Counted from the stretch's first letter, positions 1-8,976 are shown. The stretch is 64,000 nt of DNA from Bacteroides ilei (GCF_900128495.1 NZ_LT635801.1:2692691-2756690); one strand, 5' to 3'. Notes: generated by a model from the sequence alone, not told the origin. Translations and numbers: made by a program.

Positions 1-203
1 TTGTAGAATATCTTTTTCAGACACATACCCGAAGGTATGTACCTTGTTTTGCTCTGTCCAGGATGCCGATTTCTTTACCTTATTATTATAAAGTATTGAC
101 GGTTCTTTCATTCAATCACAACCCCAAGGGGTCATGACCTTCTTGTACTACATCTTGTTTGTTTATCTAAAGTCTTTCAAAGATCCTGCTTCCTTTTCGA
201 AAG
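1..203 (-). promoter_or_regulatory. 5' leader of an rRNA operon (16S gene just off the left edge)
   Basis: Read on the minus strand this is the transcribed leader of an rRNA operon running out of the window. It holds a boxA-like antitermination element GATCTTTGAAAG at 174-185. A CCCCAAGGGG palindrome lies at about 122-131. Next to the window edge is a 7-bp hairpin with a UUCG tetraloop, ACATACC/GGTATGT at 23-40. The last bases on the minus strand, ending ATTCTACAA, match my recollection of the sequence directly before Bacteroides 16S rRNA. The 16S gene itself is not in the window, so its presence is inferred. Confidence 0.8.
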
Positions 204-209
204 CGGTTG

Positions 210-241
210 CAAAGGTAAGGCGGATTTTTCTAACATCCAAA
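210..241 (-). promoter_or_regulatory. rRNA promoter, proximal (P1-like)
   Basis: Minus-strand Bacteroides-type promoter. The -7 box TACCTTTG is at 210-217 and the -33 box TTTG at 238-241, with a 20-bp spacer, inside the 19-21 bp expected for the Bacteroides housekeeping sigma factor. Predicted start is near 203. The 21 bp from 197 to 217 (the -7 box plus the first transcribed bases) recur exactly at 449-469. Confidence 0.85.
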
Positions 242-461
242 TTTTTTCGAAGATTTTTTTCGGAAAAATTTTTCAGCGCGTCTCCATTGTATGTAAACAA
301 CAATGGAAATTCAGGCCGCGGATTCCGGGCTTATCCTTTCTCGCTCCCTTGCCTCCATGCAAGGTAAGATACTCGGTGCAGCGCCTTACGTCCGCTCTCC
401 GCTTACACTGTGTCAGTCTCAGATTTGCATCTTTACCGCGTTTCTCTCTCGAAAGCGGTTG

Positions 462-492
462 CAAAGGTACGCACTTTTCGGAATTCCGCAAG
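462..492 (-). promoter_or_regulatory. rRNA promoter, distal (P2-like)
   Basis: Second minus-strand promoter about 250 bp upstream of the proximal one. The -7 box TACCTTTG is at 462-469 and the -33 box CTTG (one mismatch to TTTG) at 489-492, with a 19-bp spacer. The -7 box and the following 13 bases are identical to the proximal promoter, so the two form a tandem array. Confidence 0.7.
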
Positions 493-1039
493 CCTCACGC
501 CGAAAATTTTTCCCGATTTTATGTAACGAGATTGTAACACGCTGGAAGGCAGGAATATAGGGAGGAAGATTTTTCCGGAGGCACTGAAGGGGCCTTTACG
601 GAGTACACATACTTCTATTCGGGCGCACGCATGCGCAATGCGCACGGGCGTGCGGAAAAGAACCTGGAATTTCCTGAAAACACCTTCATCTTCTGCAAAA
701 TTCAACTTGGAATCATACACAAAACGACTTCATCTTCTACGGAAAATGAACGCACGTTTCAAACAAAACGACAAGGTGTTTGGAAAACTTGCTTCCCTAA
801 GATATTCCAGCATAGAAAATACCATAACTTACAAAGCCAGTAAATAAAAAGCTTTTCAACAACCCACCGAAATCAAACTACAATTTCTGGCCGTTATTCC
901 TCTTGTAATAAAGAGCCATTATCGGTAGAATGCCCTGTGACATTCCCGGATAAGACAATGTGCACACCGGCAAACAACAACGATTCCAATAAAAAGAAAG
1001 TATCCCCTATCCGAATACGGGAATAATTAACCTTCCCGA
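493..1039. other. Gene-free stretch upstream of the rRNA promoters
   Basis: I see no convincing gene here: the open frames are short, overlap each other on both strands and lack family similarity. The main structured feature is a GC-rich palindromic patch at 622-657, with arms CGCACGC (624-630) and GCGTGCG (648-654) enclosing two TGCGCA copies. The stretch around 680-745 contains two imperfect copies of CTTCATCTTCT. The rightmost part, up to 1039, would hold the end of the transcript of the clostripain-like gene. Confidence 0.5.
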
Positions 1040-2216
1040 TCAATGAGTAGCCTGATACCAGGATGTATTTACCCAACCGGCAGCTTGGGGATTTGTACTT
1101 GGAGCCGAAGTAGTGATTCCCGAAAAGACATGAATCGGCAACGGACCGCTTCTTGCAGAATAAAATTTCTCTGTATGAACCATATAGGGCGTAACTTTGG
1201 CCAATTGACGGTCGAAAGCCTGAAGCAAACCCGGATGGCCGGCACATAACTGCCTTACATAATCACCGAAATCATAGAAAATGACCGGATCATATCCATC
1301 CATACGCTGCACAGACCCGTTACCAGAATTATCAAATGTACAGATAGAATTGATCTCCTTCATCAAAGCCGCCATAGCATCCAGCTCGGAACAGTCGGTA
1401 ACACCCAATGTGCCATAAGGATATTGGTAACTGGAATAGAAACGGTAAAATTCATCACAAACAGACCGGTAGTCCGGTTCACCGAGCAAATACTGTAAGA
1501 GTAGAATAAGGCATGCCGAAAGCCATCACCTCGGTAGGACAAGCTATCAGATAATCAGTTACATGACGCAGTTCATAAGCTACTTCAATAGACGACATGT
1601 AACAATCGTCAAACAAGATAAACTCCATCTTCAGCCCGGCACGTGAAATACTACCTGAAAGTGTCGTGATATCCGTCTGATATACTGGTGTAAGTCCACC
1701 GAAATAACGCGTCAACGGCCCGCCGGTATACTCCCAATGAGGTTTGAAAGGAATATCCGACCTGCTGCCTGTTCCATATACCGGAAGCCAACCCATTCCA
1801 TGACAACCGATGACCATAGCATATTCAGCTGCAGGAGCAAATGATTTCATATCATTAAGGATGGAAGTCAGTCCGTTTTCTGTAGTAAAAGCGGGAGAAG
1901 TATATTTTTTCAAGGTTTCGCGGACAGATTTTCCACCTTCATATTTCAGTTCAAACATAACTGCCTCCGAAGCCGAAGTAGAGATAAAAACGATAATCCT
2001 TTCATTTTTCAATCCGACCCGGGCTACGGCATTTTCCATATCAGAAATATTATCATAAAAATAAGATGTCAGATTACCCGACCAGGGCATATACATGAAA
2101 AGTGTCTTCCGGACAGACGGCGCATCCGGTTCATCATTGCTCTTTCTACAAGAAAAACTGCCCAAAACAACCAGTAAGACAAAAAGGAAATAAGAAAATT
2201 TTTTGAGTAGTTCCAT
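1040..2216 (-). pseudogene. Clostripain-like (peptidase C11) lipoprotein, frameshifted
   Basis: A clostripain-family cysteine protease in two reading frames. The first (stop near 1479) carries a lipoprotein signal from MELLKKF with lipobox cysteine in GSFSCRKS. It also holds the family's catalytic histidine in IGCHGMGW and cysteine in FDDCYMSSIE, followed by ACPTEVMAFGMPYST. The second (1040-1489) continues with LLGEPDYRSVCDEFYRF. Removing one base near 1496 joins them as PYSTLQYLLGEPDY, so a single-base insertion is the simplest explanation. The catalytic pair lies before the break. I chose the start at 2216, not 2243, because it directly precedes the signal peptide. A sequencing error cannot be excluded. 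Confidence 0.75.
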
Positions 2217-2240
2217 AGCAAATGCGAAATTGGTGAACGG

Positions 2241-2248
2241 CAAATATA
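2241..2248 (-). promoter_or_regulatory. TAnnTTTG promoter of the clostripain-like gene
   Basis: Minus-strand TATATTTG, the Bacteroides -7 element, about 25 bp before the preferred start at 2216. Only a weak TTG is seen at the -33 position. Confidence 0.5.
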
Positions 2249-2343
2249 AAGAATTTCACATAAATATGCAACGCATGAGATTATGATTCTTTCTACGGAA
2301 TTTCTTTTCATTATCCGCATCGGAACCGTCATTACCGGAAATG

Positions 2344-2382
2344 TGTCTAAAAATTATACACCAAGTGTCAAATTATTAGACA
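2344..2382 (+). promoter_or_regulatory. Possible enhancer-binding site upstream of the sigma-54 promoter
   Basis: An inverted repeat TGTC-N9-GACA lies at 2366-2382, with another TGTC at 2344-2347 and TTAGACA ending the block. It is about 80-115 bp before the predicted start, the usual distance for sigma-54 activator sites. The role is inferred from position and symmetry only. Confidence 0.35.
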
Positions 2383-2434
2383 TAAGTCAAAATAATAAAT
2401 ATATAACTAACTAATATACAACAAATTAAATCTA

Positions 2435-2450
2435 TGGCATACACTTTGCT
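2435..2450 (+). promoter_or_regulatory. Sigma-54 (RpoN) promoter
   Basis: TGGCATACACTTTGCT fits the -24/-12 consensus TGGCAC-N5-TTGCA, with GG and GC dinucleotides at the canonical spacing. Predicted start is about 2460, leaving a 5' untranslated region of about 195 bases before the ABC ATPase gene. No TAnnTTTG element competes nearby on the plus strand. Confidence 0.75.
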
Positions 2451-2654
2451 ATATAATCATAAAACCAACCAATTGAAGGAGTTAAAAACAAAATACATTA
2501 CCGGAGTCACCGATAAGCTTTACCGGGTACTCTAATGCGAAATTCCCTAATCGGAAGTACAGCACTATCGGAAAGCGGCCGGCAATCCGACAGTAGACCC
2601 GAATTCGGGACAATTCCATTATGAATAAATAATAACAAATTAATAATTACCATT

Positions 2655-3332
2655 ATGATCAAGATTGAAAACTTATGCAAGACATTCCGTACAACGGAAG
2701 TAGAAACCATCGCCCTGAATAAGGTTAACCTCGAAGTAAAAGAGAAGGAATTCGTAGCCATCATGGGACCATCCGGATGTGGAAAATCTACCTTGCTGAA
2801 TATACTCGGCCTGCTGGACAACCCTACTTCGGGCAACTATTACCTGGACAACAAAGAAGTGGGACATTTGAAAGAAAAAGACCGTACCAACGTCCGGAAA
2901 GGCAATATCGGTTTTGTATTCCAAAGTTTCAACCTGATTGACGAGCTGAACGTATTCGAAAACGTGGAACTTCCGCTTACCTACCTCAACATTCCAGCCG
3001 ACGAACGCAAGAAAAAAGTAAACGAAATACTGCAGCGCATGAACATCAGCCACCGTGCCAAACATTATCCGCAACAGCTTTCGGGAGGTCAGCAACAGCG
3101 TGTAGCCATAGCCAGGGCCGTCGTTTCGGGACCGAAAATAATTCTGGCCGACGAACCTACCGGTAACCTGGACTCCAAAAACGGACAGGAAGTGATGGAG
3201 TTGCTTACCGAATTGAACAAGGAAGGCACTACCATCGTCATGGTAACCCACAGCCAGCGTGATGCAGGTTTCGCCAGCCGTATCATCAATCTTTTCGACG
3301 GACAAATTGTATCTTCCATTGCTGAAATGTAA
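2655..3332 (+). CDS. ABC transporter ATP-binding protein (MacB/LolD type)
   Basis: A 225-aa cytoplasmic ATPase that would drive the permease encoded 32 bp downstream. Walker A is GPSGCGKST (about residue 38), the ABC signature is LSGGQQQR (about 141), Walker B is IILADEPTGNLDS, and the H-loop histidine is in MVTHSQ. The TGNLDS form after Walker B is typical of the MacB/LolD/FtsE group, which works with FtsX-type permeases in extrusion or membrane-release tasks rather than classical import. The gene lies behind a sigma-54 promoter, so expression probably depends on an enhancer-binding activator, often linked to envelope stress. Substrate unknown. Confidence 0.93.
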   Translation: MIKIENLCKTFRTTEVETIALNKVNLEVKEKEFVAIMGPSGCGKSTLLNILGLLDNPTSGNYYLDNKEVGHLKEKDRTNVRKGNIGFVFQSFNLIDELNVFENVELPLTYLNIPADERKKKVNEILQRMNISHRAKHYPQQLSGGQQQRVAIARAVVSGPKIILADEPTGNLDSKNGQEVMELLTELNKEGTTIVMVTHSQRDAGFASRIINLFDGQIVSSIAEM

Positions 3333-3364
3333 AATCAACATGTAATGATAAAATATCAAGAAAC

Positions 3365-5737
3365 ATGAAACAAGCATTACAGTTCCTTCTCCACCGAGGA
3401 AATGCAAATATGATAAAAATACTCTGTCTGGGAGTAGGAATGGCCATTGGCCTTGCAATGTTGGCTGAGGTGATATTTGAAAGGAGCTACGATACCTTTA
3501 TTCCACAGGCCGAAAATACCTATCGCCTCGGAGAACTATATCAGGCGGAAGTAGGCAAGGAAGTACGCTACGGACAGACAGCCGGAGCTCTCGCCCCCGG
3601 ACTCAAAAAAGAGAGTCCCTATATTGAGGCAGCAACACGCTTCACTCCCATCGAATCCGGCATGGAATTGCTTACGGAAACGAACAAAGAAATCCAAGCC
3701 AACAGCTACTTGTGCGATACCGCCTTCTTTGATGTATTTCCGCGTAAAATTCTGATGGGAGAAGATCCTCACAAAGGGCTTGCCCAGGCTAACAATGCCT
3801 ATATTTCGGACAAGCTGCTCAAAGTGCTGGGCCATGATATCCTCGGAAAAACATTGACATGGAAAATTTTTCCACAATTCAAGATAACCGTAACAGGAGT
3901 TTTCGAGGCACTTCCCGAAAATACCCATCTGCCGCAAATGGATATCCTTGTAGCTATGCCAACCATCGGACAATTGATGTGGGACGGCAGCAACAACTGG
4001 GTGGGGAACGACCGCTACTCAAGCTATATCCGGCTCAAACCAGGATACCCGATCGAAGATTTCGACAAACAGGCACAACAGATTTTCATTTCACATTGCC
4101 CTCCGGAAAATCTTGCCCAAATCAAAGCTGCACAGATACGCATTTATTCCGAACCGATAAGAAGTATCTTTTCTTCTTCGTCGTATAACCGGATCATGAA
4201 CATCGTATTCCTCAGTTTTGCCTTGGTCATGCTGGCCGTATCAGTACTGAACTATATCCTGCTCACCATTTCTTCCATGGTGAACCGTGCCAAATCCATC
4301 GCCACTTACCGGTGCTATGGAGCCGGATCGGCTAATATCTATAAAATGATTCTGTTCGAATCGGCCTTCCACTGTGTACTTGGACTGATTATAGCCATAT
4401 TAATTATATTCGGTCTGCAGGATTTCCTGCAGAAACAGACAGGGCACAGCCTATCCGCCCTTTTCCCTCCAGCTACCATACTGATCTGTGCGGGAGTGGT
4501 GATACTCGTCCTGCTATTTTGCGGACTGGTACCGGGATATCTCTATACACGTATACCTGTCACCTATGCATACCGCCGCTATACTGAGAGCAAACGCCAT
4601 TGGAAACTGGCACTGCTATTCTTCCAGTTCCTGCTTACCACCTTCTTCATATCTATCCTGACGGTGATCGGACTGGAATACCATACCCTGACCAATTATA
4701 AAACGGGGTTTGCATACAAAGATGTTTTCTATACCTCTGTTTCAGGAATTCCGCAAGTTGAACGTGACCGTTGTGTAGAGGAACTGAAAAAGATTCCTAA
4801 CGTAAAGGAAGTGACCTGGGGCTATCAGATGCCCAACAACAGTTGCTCGGGAAACAATGTCTATGATAACGAGACCGGTCAGGCTTACATGAACATAGCC
4901 GACATGTATGATGTAGGCTCCGACTACCATAAACTATTCGATATTCCGATTATTGAAGGAAATGGGTTCATTCCCGACTGGAAAGATACCGTTACGCAAC
5001 AAGCCATGGTAAGCCGTCAGTTCGTTGAAAAAATGAACCAGCTGGCCGGATGGAAAGATTCCCCCATAGGTAAGACATTCTTCCTCTCCGGGCATCAGGG
5101 ACCATCAGTCATCTGTGGCGTATATGAAGATATCCACCTAGGTCCACAGATAGCCGAACAGGTTGAAGAACGCCCTACAGTCATGTTCTATAATCCTCAG
5201 CCCTGCTATCAGGTTTTCATCCGCCTGAAAGAAATGACTCCTGAAAAGATTCAGCAGATACAGAATATCGTTACCCGTACCATGCCGAGCCAAGACAAGA
5301 AAGTATATAGTCTGGGACTGGAAATGGGGAATATGTACGACTCCATACTTCATGTACGCGATTCCGTACTTTTTGCAGGCATCTGTATCTTGATCATTGC
5401 ATTGATTGGTCTGACAGCCTATATCCGTGATGAAGTGGCCCGACGCCGTGCAGAAATTGCCATCCGCATTATCCATGGAGCCAGCGTAAGCAAAATACAG
5501 CAGCTGTTCCTGAAAGACCTGCTCAGAATTGCGGTTCCGGCAACCCTTATCGGAGCATTGCTTGCTGCCAAAATCGGCTCCCGCATGTTACAGCTGTTTG
5601 CTGTCAAAATATCCCTGTCCTGGTATCTGTTTGCAGGCTGTGTCCTTGTCGTACTGATCATAGTTCTGGCTGTATCTTCACTGCTGGTGTTGAAGGCCTC
5701 CCGCATGAATCCGACCGAAAACCTGAGGTCGGAATAA
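3365..5737 (+). CDS. ABC transporter permease, FtsX/MacB type
   Basis: A 790-aa inner-membrane protein with two FtsX-like units. Each has an extracytoplasmic MacB-PCD-type domain after an N-terminal anchor; the second begins near residue 440. Membrane segments are visible at about 18-35, 275-300, 330-350, 375-395, 415-440, 670-690, 715-740 and 755-780. The end, MNPTENLRSE, is the classic tail of these permeases. The gene is transcribed with the ATPase. The duplicated, long form is common in Bacteroidota as an RpoN-controlled exporter. A role in exporting peptides, lipids or toxic compounds is inferred from the family; nothing identifies the cargo. Confidence 0.9.
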   Translation: MKQALQFLLHRGNANMIKILCLGVGMAIGLAMLAEVIFERSYDTFIPQAENTYRLGELYQAEVGKEVRYGQTAGALAPGLKKESPYIEAATRFTPIESGMELLTETNKEIQANSYLCDTAFFDVFPRKILMGEDPHKGLAQANNAYISDKLLKVLGHDILGKTLTWKIFPQFKITVTGVFEALPENTHLPQMDILVAMPTIGQLMWDGSNNWVGNDRYSSYIRLKPGYPIEDFDKQAQQIFISHCPPENLAQIKAAQIRIYSEPIRSIFSSSSYNRIMNIVFLSFALVMLAVSVLNYILLTISSMVNRAKSIATYRCYGAGSANIYKMILFESAFHCVLGLIIAILIIFGLQDFLQKQTGHSLSALFPPATILICAGVVILVLLFCGLVPGYLYTRIPVTYAYRRYTESKRHWKLALLFFQFLLTTFFISILTVIGLEYHTLTNYKTGFAYKDVFYTSVSGIPQVERDRCVEELKKIPNVKEVTWGYQMPNNSCSGNNVYDNETGQAYMNIADMYDVGSDYHKLFDIPIIEGNGFIPDWKDTVTQQAMVSRQFVEKMNQLAGWKDSPIGKTFFLSGHQGPSVICGVYEDIHLGPQIAEQVEERPTVMFYNPQPCYQVFIRLKEMTPEKIQQIQNIVTRTMPSQDKKVYSLGLEMGNMYDSILHVRDSVLFAGICILIIALIGLTAYIRDEVARRRAEIAIRIIHGASVSKIQQLFLKDLLRIAVPATLIGALLAAKIGSRMLQLFAVKISLSWYLFAGCVLVVLIIVLAVSSLLVLKASRMNPTENLRSE

Positions 5738-5741
5738 ACAT

Positions 5742-5784
5742 TAATGGCATACCCGTTCGCAAACGGATATGCCATTACTATAAT
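5742..5784. terminator. Intrinsic terminator between convergent genes
   Basis: Stem TAATGGCAT/ATGCCATTA (5742-5750 and 5769-5777) with an inner CCGTT/AACGG pairing, between the convergent ABC permease and MFS genes. AT-rich tracts lie on both sides, so it may act in both directions. Confidence 0.75.
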
Positions 5785-5802
5785 ATTTTTATCTATAGAT
5801 TA

Positions 5803-6963
5803 TCAAGCCTGACGTCCCATCATTTTCTCGCAACGTACATAAACGGACACACAAACCAGTCCCAGCATAACGACAAAGACACCTACCAAAGCCGGATAAC
5901 GGTACCCCATTCCGGCATCAATTGGAAGGCCACCTGCATAAGCGCCTAAAGCGTTTCCCAGATTGAATGCGATCTGCACACAAGCCGCCCCCATCATTTC
6001 ACTCCCACGTGAATTCTGCAGCAACAATAACTGCTGGGGAGGTGAAACCGCAAACAAGGCAGCAGTCCCGACAAACATCAACAATACAGAAAGCACGGGA
6101 TTCCCGGCAAAGAAATAAGTACCCAGCAATGCCAGAATCATGACCACCTGCGTCATCCTGATAACAGGCGCCAACCCGTAAAGATCGCCAAACTTTCCGC
6201 CCACCAGATTACCGATCGTCATTCCCAGACCGGCAAACATCATAATCAGTGTCATATTCTCGGGCGAGAAACCGGCTTCGTGAATCATTTGGGGAGTTAC
6301 ATAACTGAACCAGCAGAATACACCCCCGTTACCGAACATGGTAGTCAGGATAATCAGCCACGGAGCAAGATGAGTCAGAAAACGGAACTGCCCCTTCAAC
6401 CCACTGTCCGGCAATGCAGGTAAACCGGGTATCCATTTCCAAAGCAGAATATACACCAAAATACCCCATACCGCATTAAACATGAACGGCAGACGCCATG
6501 AGAACATATTACTGAACATGGTACCGAAAGGAACCCCGAACAAATTGGCTATAGTCATCCCGGCAGTCATCAACGAAACAGCCTGGGATGCTTTTCCCTT
6601 ATCGGCAATCTTCTCTGCCACAATGGATCCGACACCGAAAAAGGCTCCGTGAGGCAATCCGCAGACAAAGCGCATGACAAGCAAAGTCCAATAATTGGGA
6701 GACAGGGAAGCAAAAAGGTTTCCCAAAACATAGATAGCCGCCAATCCTAAAAGGATCTGTTTCAACGGACGTGTACGCGCCACCAGAACCATCAACGGAG
6801 CTCCCACACATACCCCCACGGCATAAGCCGAAATAAAATGTCCTGCCTGTGGAATACTGATACCCAGATCATGGGCGACATTGGGTAAAACACCCATCAT
6901 CACAAACTCCGCGATACCCAGTCCCAACGTACCGGAAGCCAGTGCCAACAAACTTTTTTTCAT
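5803..6963 (-). CDS. MFS transporter, AraJ/DHA1-type exporter
   Basis: A 386-aa inner-membrane protein with about 12 hydrophobic segments. The start resembles the AraJ/YdhP group of proton-driven drug or sugar exporters: GIAEFVMMGVLPNVAHDLG in helix 1, VGAPLMVLVARTRP between helices 2 and 3, and RFVCGLPHGAFFGVG in helix 4. The length is normal and no domain is missing. It stands alone, converging on the ABC operon across a hairpin terminator. Substrate cannot be read from sequence; efflux of a sugar derivative or antimicrobial is a family-level guess. Confidence 0.9.
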   Translation of the reverse strand: MKKSLLALASGTLGLGIAEFVMMGVLPNVAHDLGISIPQAGHFISAYAVGVCVGAPLMVLVARTRPLKQILLGLAAIYVLGNLFASLSPNYWTLLVMRFVCGLPHGAFFGVGSIVAEKIADKGKASQAVSLMTAGMTIANLFGVPFGTMFSNMFSWRLPFMFNAVWGILVYILLWKWIPGLPALPDSGLKGQFRFLTHLAPWLIILTTMFGNGGVFCWFSYVTPQMIHEAGFSPENMTLIMMFAGLGMTIGNLVGGKFGDLYGLAPVIRMTQVVMILALLGTYFFAGNPVLSVLLMFVGTAALFAVSPPQQLLLLQNSRGSEMMGAACVQIAFNLGNALGAYAGGLPIDAGMGYRYPALVGVFVVMLGLVCVSVYVRCEKMMGRQA

Positions 6964-7003
6964 TCAATTATATCCTCTTATTCTCTGATTTCTAAAAGTG
7001 TTG

Positions 7004-7011
7004 CAAAAGTA
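7004..7011 (-). promoter_or_regulatory. TAnnTTTG promoter of the MFS gene
   Basis: Minus-strand TACTTTTG, about 40 bp before the start codon of the MFS exporter. No clear -33 TTTG at the right distance. Confidence 0.45.
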
Positions 7012-7109
7012 ATGCTTCCAATTGAAATGAAAAATCAACACAACCGACTTCCCTTCCTTTCTTTCCAAATTACTTGATTTAAATCAATAGCGAACAGATG
7101 ATACCGACA

Positions 7110-7814
7110 TCAGAAAGCCGTATGGTAATTACGCAATTCTTTCCGGAGTTGAAGTGCCAATCCGTCGGTCATGTCATTAAGTAACTCCCAAAACTGCGGA
7201 CCGTGATTCATTTCACGGGTATGAGCCAGTTCATGCAGAATCACATAATCCATCAAATGGGCTGGAACCAGCATCAAATAACAGGACAAATTGATGGTCC
7301 GGGAAGCAGTACAGCTTCCCCATCGGCTCCGTGCCGCATTAATGCGCACTTTTTTATAAGGAAGTCCGACACGGTCCGACCACATTTTCAACAATTCAGG
7401 TAAATAGGCTTCGGCACTACGTTTCATGGCACGGACAATAGCGCTACGCACCAGTTTCTGTACTCCTTCATTACTGAAATCCGTATCAGACGGACAATAT
7501 ATTTTCATTCCGTCATCAGTCTGCCTGACAGTAAAGCAATGCACTTTACCCGGTTCCAAAGTCAGCCGGAAACATTCGGTCTGAATAGAAAAATCAAAAT
7601 CGATACAAGGCTTTTCAATCTTCTTATAAGATTCCAGCAGGCGGGAACGGTATTGGCCTATCACCTCCATCACATATTCGGTCTTACTATACGGAGGCAC
7701 CGTAAGATACAGTCCGTCCGGTTTGACCCTCATCGAAATATTACGGGCCAAACGATGAGTACGAATGATAATCTTACCAAACTCCTTATCCGATATGATA
7801 CGTTTTGTAGCCAT
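7110..7814 (-). CDS. YgjP-like (DUF45) zinc metalloprotease
   Basis: A 234-aa cytoplasmic protein of the YgjP/SprT-related metallopeptidase group. The zinc site is HELAHTREMNHGPQFW (about residues 191-206): HExxH plus a third histidine ten residues on, with a downstream aromatic. Upstream, RSRWGSCTASRTINLS is the other hallmark block of the family. No signal peptide. The start at 7814 gives MATKRIISDKEF and no better in-frame start is evident. Physiological substrates are poorly known in this family. Confidence 0.88.
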   Translation of the reverse strand: MATKRIISDKEFGKIIIRTHRLARNISMRVKPDGLYLTVPPYSKTEYVMEVIGQYRSRLLESYKKIEKPCIDFDFSIQTECFRLTLEPGKVHCFTVRQTDDGMKIYCPSDTDFSNEGVQKLVRSAIVRAMKRSAEAYLPELLKMWSDRVGLPYKKVRINAARSRWGSCTASRTINLSCYLMLVPAHLMDYVILHELAHTREMNHGPQFWELLNDMTDGLALQLRKELRNYHTAF

Positions 7815-7861
7815 CCAAAAACAAAGATATTAAAATCCCTATAAAAAATCTTCATAAAAAC

Positions 7862-7897
7862 AAGAAAGGATTACTGCTCACGCGGTAATCCTTTCTT
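7862..7897 (-). terminator. Terminator of the sigma/membrane-partner operon
   Basis: A perfect 13-bp stem, AAGAAAGGATTAC/GTAATCCTTTCTT, with a 10-nt loop. On the minus strand it is followed by GTTTTTATG, a weak U tract, so it fits termination of the leftward operon ending at 8016. Confidence 0.75.
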
Positions 7898-8015
7898 ATG
7901 TATTGAGTTAGTAATTTAAATTTGAGAGAATTGAAACTTCACAGCCTCATCACGTTTTTTATTTATATAAGCACTAACTATTTATATATAAAAGCAAATG
8001 AAAATGTTCTAAGTG

Positions 8016-8486
8016 TTATTTCTCTATAGGAGTCTTCAACGGAACCTTAAGAGGAGCCTTCACCGTATCAGTCTCATACGCCACCTGTGGATCGTCCGTC
8101 TTATTATCAAACTGATCGTATACATAAACTACACCGTTTTTCCCATCCCCCATAGAATGTTTTACCACTCCGCCGATAGTAAACAGCAGAGCCATCACAG
8201 CCGCAGCCTTGAACAGAGGCATAAAACGGGATTGGAGTGTAAGACGTTTTGCCTTCACTACCGGACGTTCTATCTCGGCAAGGACACGTTCATCAAAATC
8301 ATCTCCCAGTTTCAGCTCTTTTTCTGCTTCCTGATAAGTAAACAATGACTTATAACGAAGCAGATAGGAAGGGATCTCCTTCTGATGGAAAAAAGCACGG
8401 AGAATCTCTTCCTCTTCCAAAGAGGTCTCGCAATTCCAGTACCGCTCCAAAAGTTGTTCAATATACTTATAATCCATAGGTATCAA
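8016..8486 (-). CDS. Single-pass membrane protein partnered with an ECF sigma factor
   Basis: A 156-aa protein with a soluble N-terminal part, one hydrophobic segment (about residues 89-106, PLFKAAAVMALLFTIGGVV) and a short Pro/Thr-rich extracytoplasmic tail ending KVPLKTPIEK. Its gene overlaps the end of the ECF sigma gene by 20 bp, so the two are translationally coupled. That layout suggests an anti-sigma-like or sigma-modulating role, but I see no zinc-binding ZAS motif. It resembles a widespread Bacteroides family with no tested function. The start could be 8486 or the internal methionine three codons later. Confidence 0.7.
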   Translation of the reverse strand: MIPMDYKYIEQLLERYWNCETSLEEEEILRAFFHQKEIPSYLLRYKSLFTYQEAEKELKLGDDFDERVLAEIERPVVKAKRLTLQSRFMPLFKAAAVMALLFTIGGVVKHSMGDGKNGVVYVYDQFDNKTDDPQVAYETDTVKAPLKVPLKTPIEK

Positions 8487-8976
8487 TTTCGTTATATTTC
8501 ATTTTTATCCGTTGCCGCGCCCGAAAAAGATTCACTTTGACCTGCTCTTCCGTAAGCTGCAACACATCGGCTATTTCTTTGTAACTTTTCCCCTCTATAT
8601 CCCGAAGCTGGATAATGGTCCTTTGCTTTTCGGGAAGTTCATTAATCAGACGATGAATAATCTTCAGCTGTTCTGTCTGCTCGAACTTTCTGTCGGGAGT
8701 CAATGCGTCAGGTACATCCTGCGTTTCCGGAGTCAGCTCCAGATTCTGGGCCTCACCCTTCTGGCTACGGTCAATCGCCAGATTCCTGGCAACCGTAAGG
8801 CAATAAGCCTCAACCGAATCAAGCTCTTCCCACTCATCACGCTTATTCCAAACCCGAATCATAGTATCTTGCACAATATCCTCCGCTTCGGCACTATCGA
8901 GTGTAATTCTCAATGCCAACCTATAAAGCTTGTCCTTAAGCGGCAATATATCGTTTCGAAAACTAATCTTTCGCAT
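8467..8976 (-). CDS. ECF-type RNA polymerase sigma factor
   Basis: A 169-aa ECF sigma factor. Region 2 is at residues 10-75 (AEAEDIVQDTMIRVWNK, then SVEAYCLTVARNLAIDR). Region 4 is at residues 105-160 (INELPEKQRTIIQLRDIEG, KSYKEIADVLQLTEEQVKV). A helix-turn-helix in region 4.2 would contact -35 DNA. It is co-transcribed with the overlapping membrane protein gene, which probably senses the signal. The target regulon is unknown. A 9-bp hairpin (8995-9026) lies in the leader just upstream. Confidence 0.92.
   Translation of the reverse strand: MRKISFRNDILPLKDKLYRLALRITLDSAEAEDIVQDTMIRVWNKRDEWEELDSVEAYCLTVARNLAIDRSQKGEAQNLELTPETQDVPDALTPDRKFEQTEQLKIIHRLINELPEKQRTIIQLRDIEGKSYKEIADVLQLTEEQVKVNLFRARQRIKMKYNEIDTYGL

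Noticed and set aside
134..847. Several 60-95-aa open frames on both strands
   Set aside because: They overlap each other and the rRNA promoter/leader signals, have no family features, and use no recognisable promoter.
894..1247. 117-aa minus-strand frame
   Set aside because: A shadow of the second frame of the clostripain-like gene; no motif of its own.
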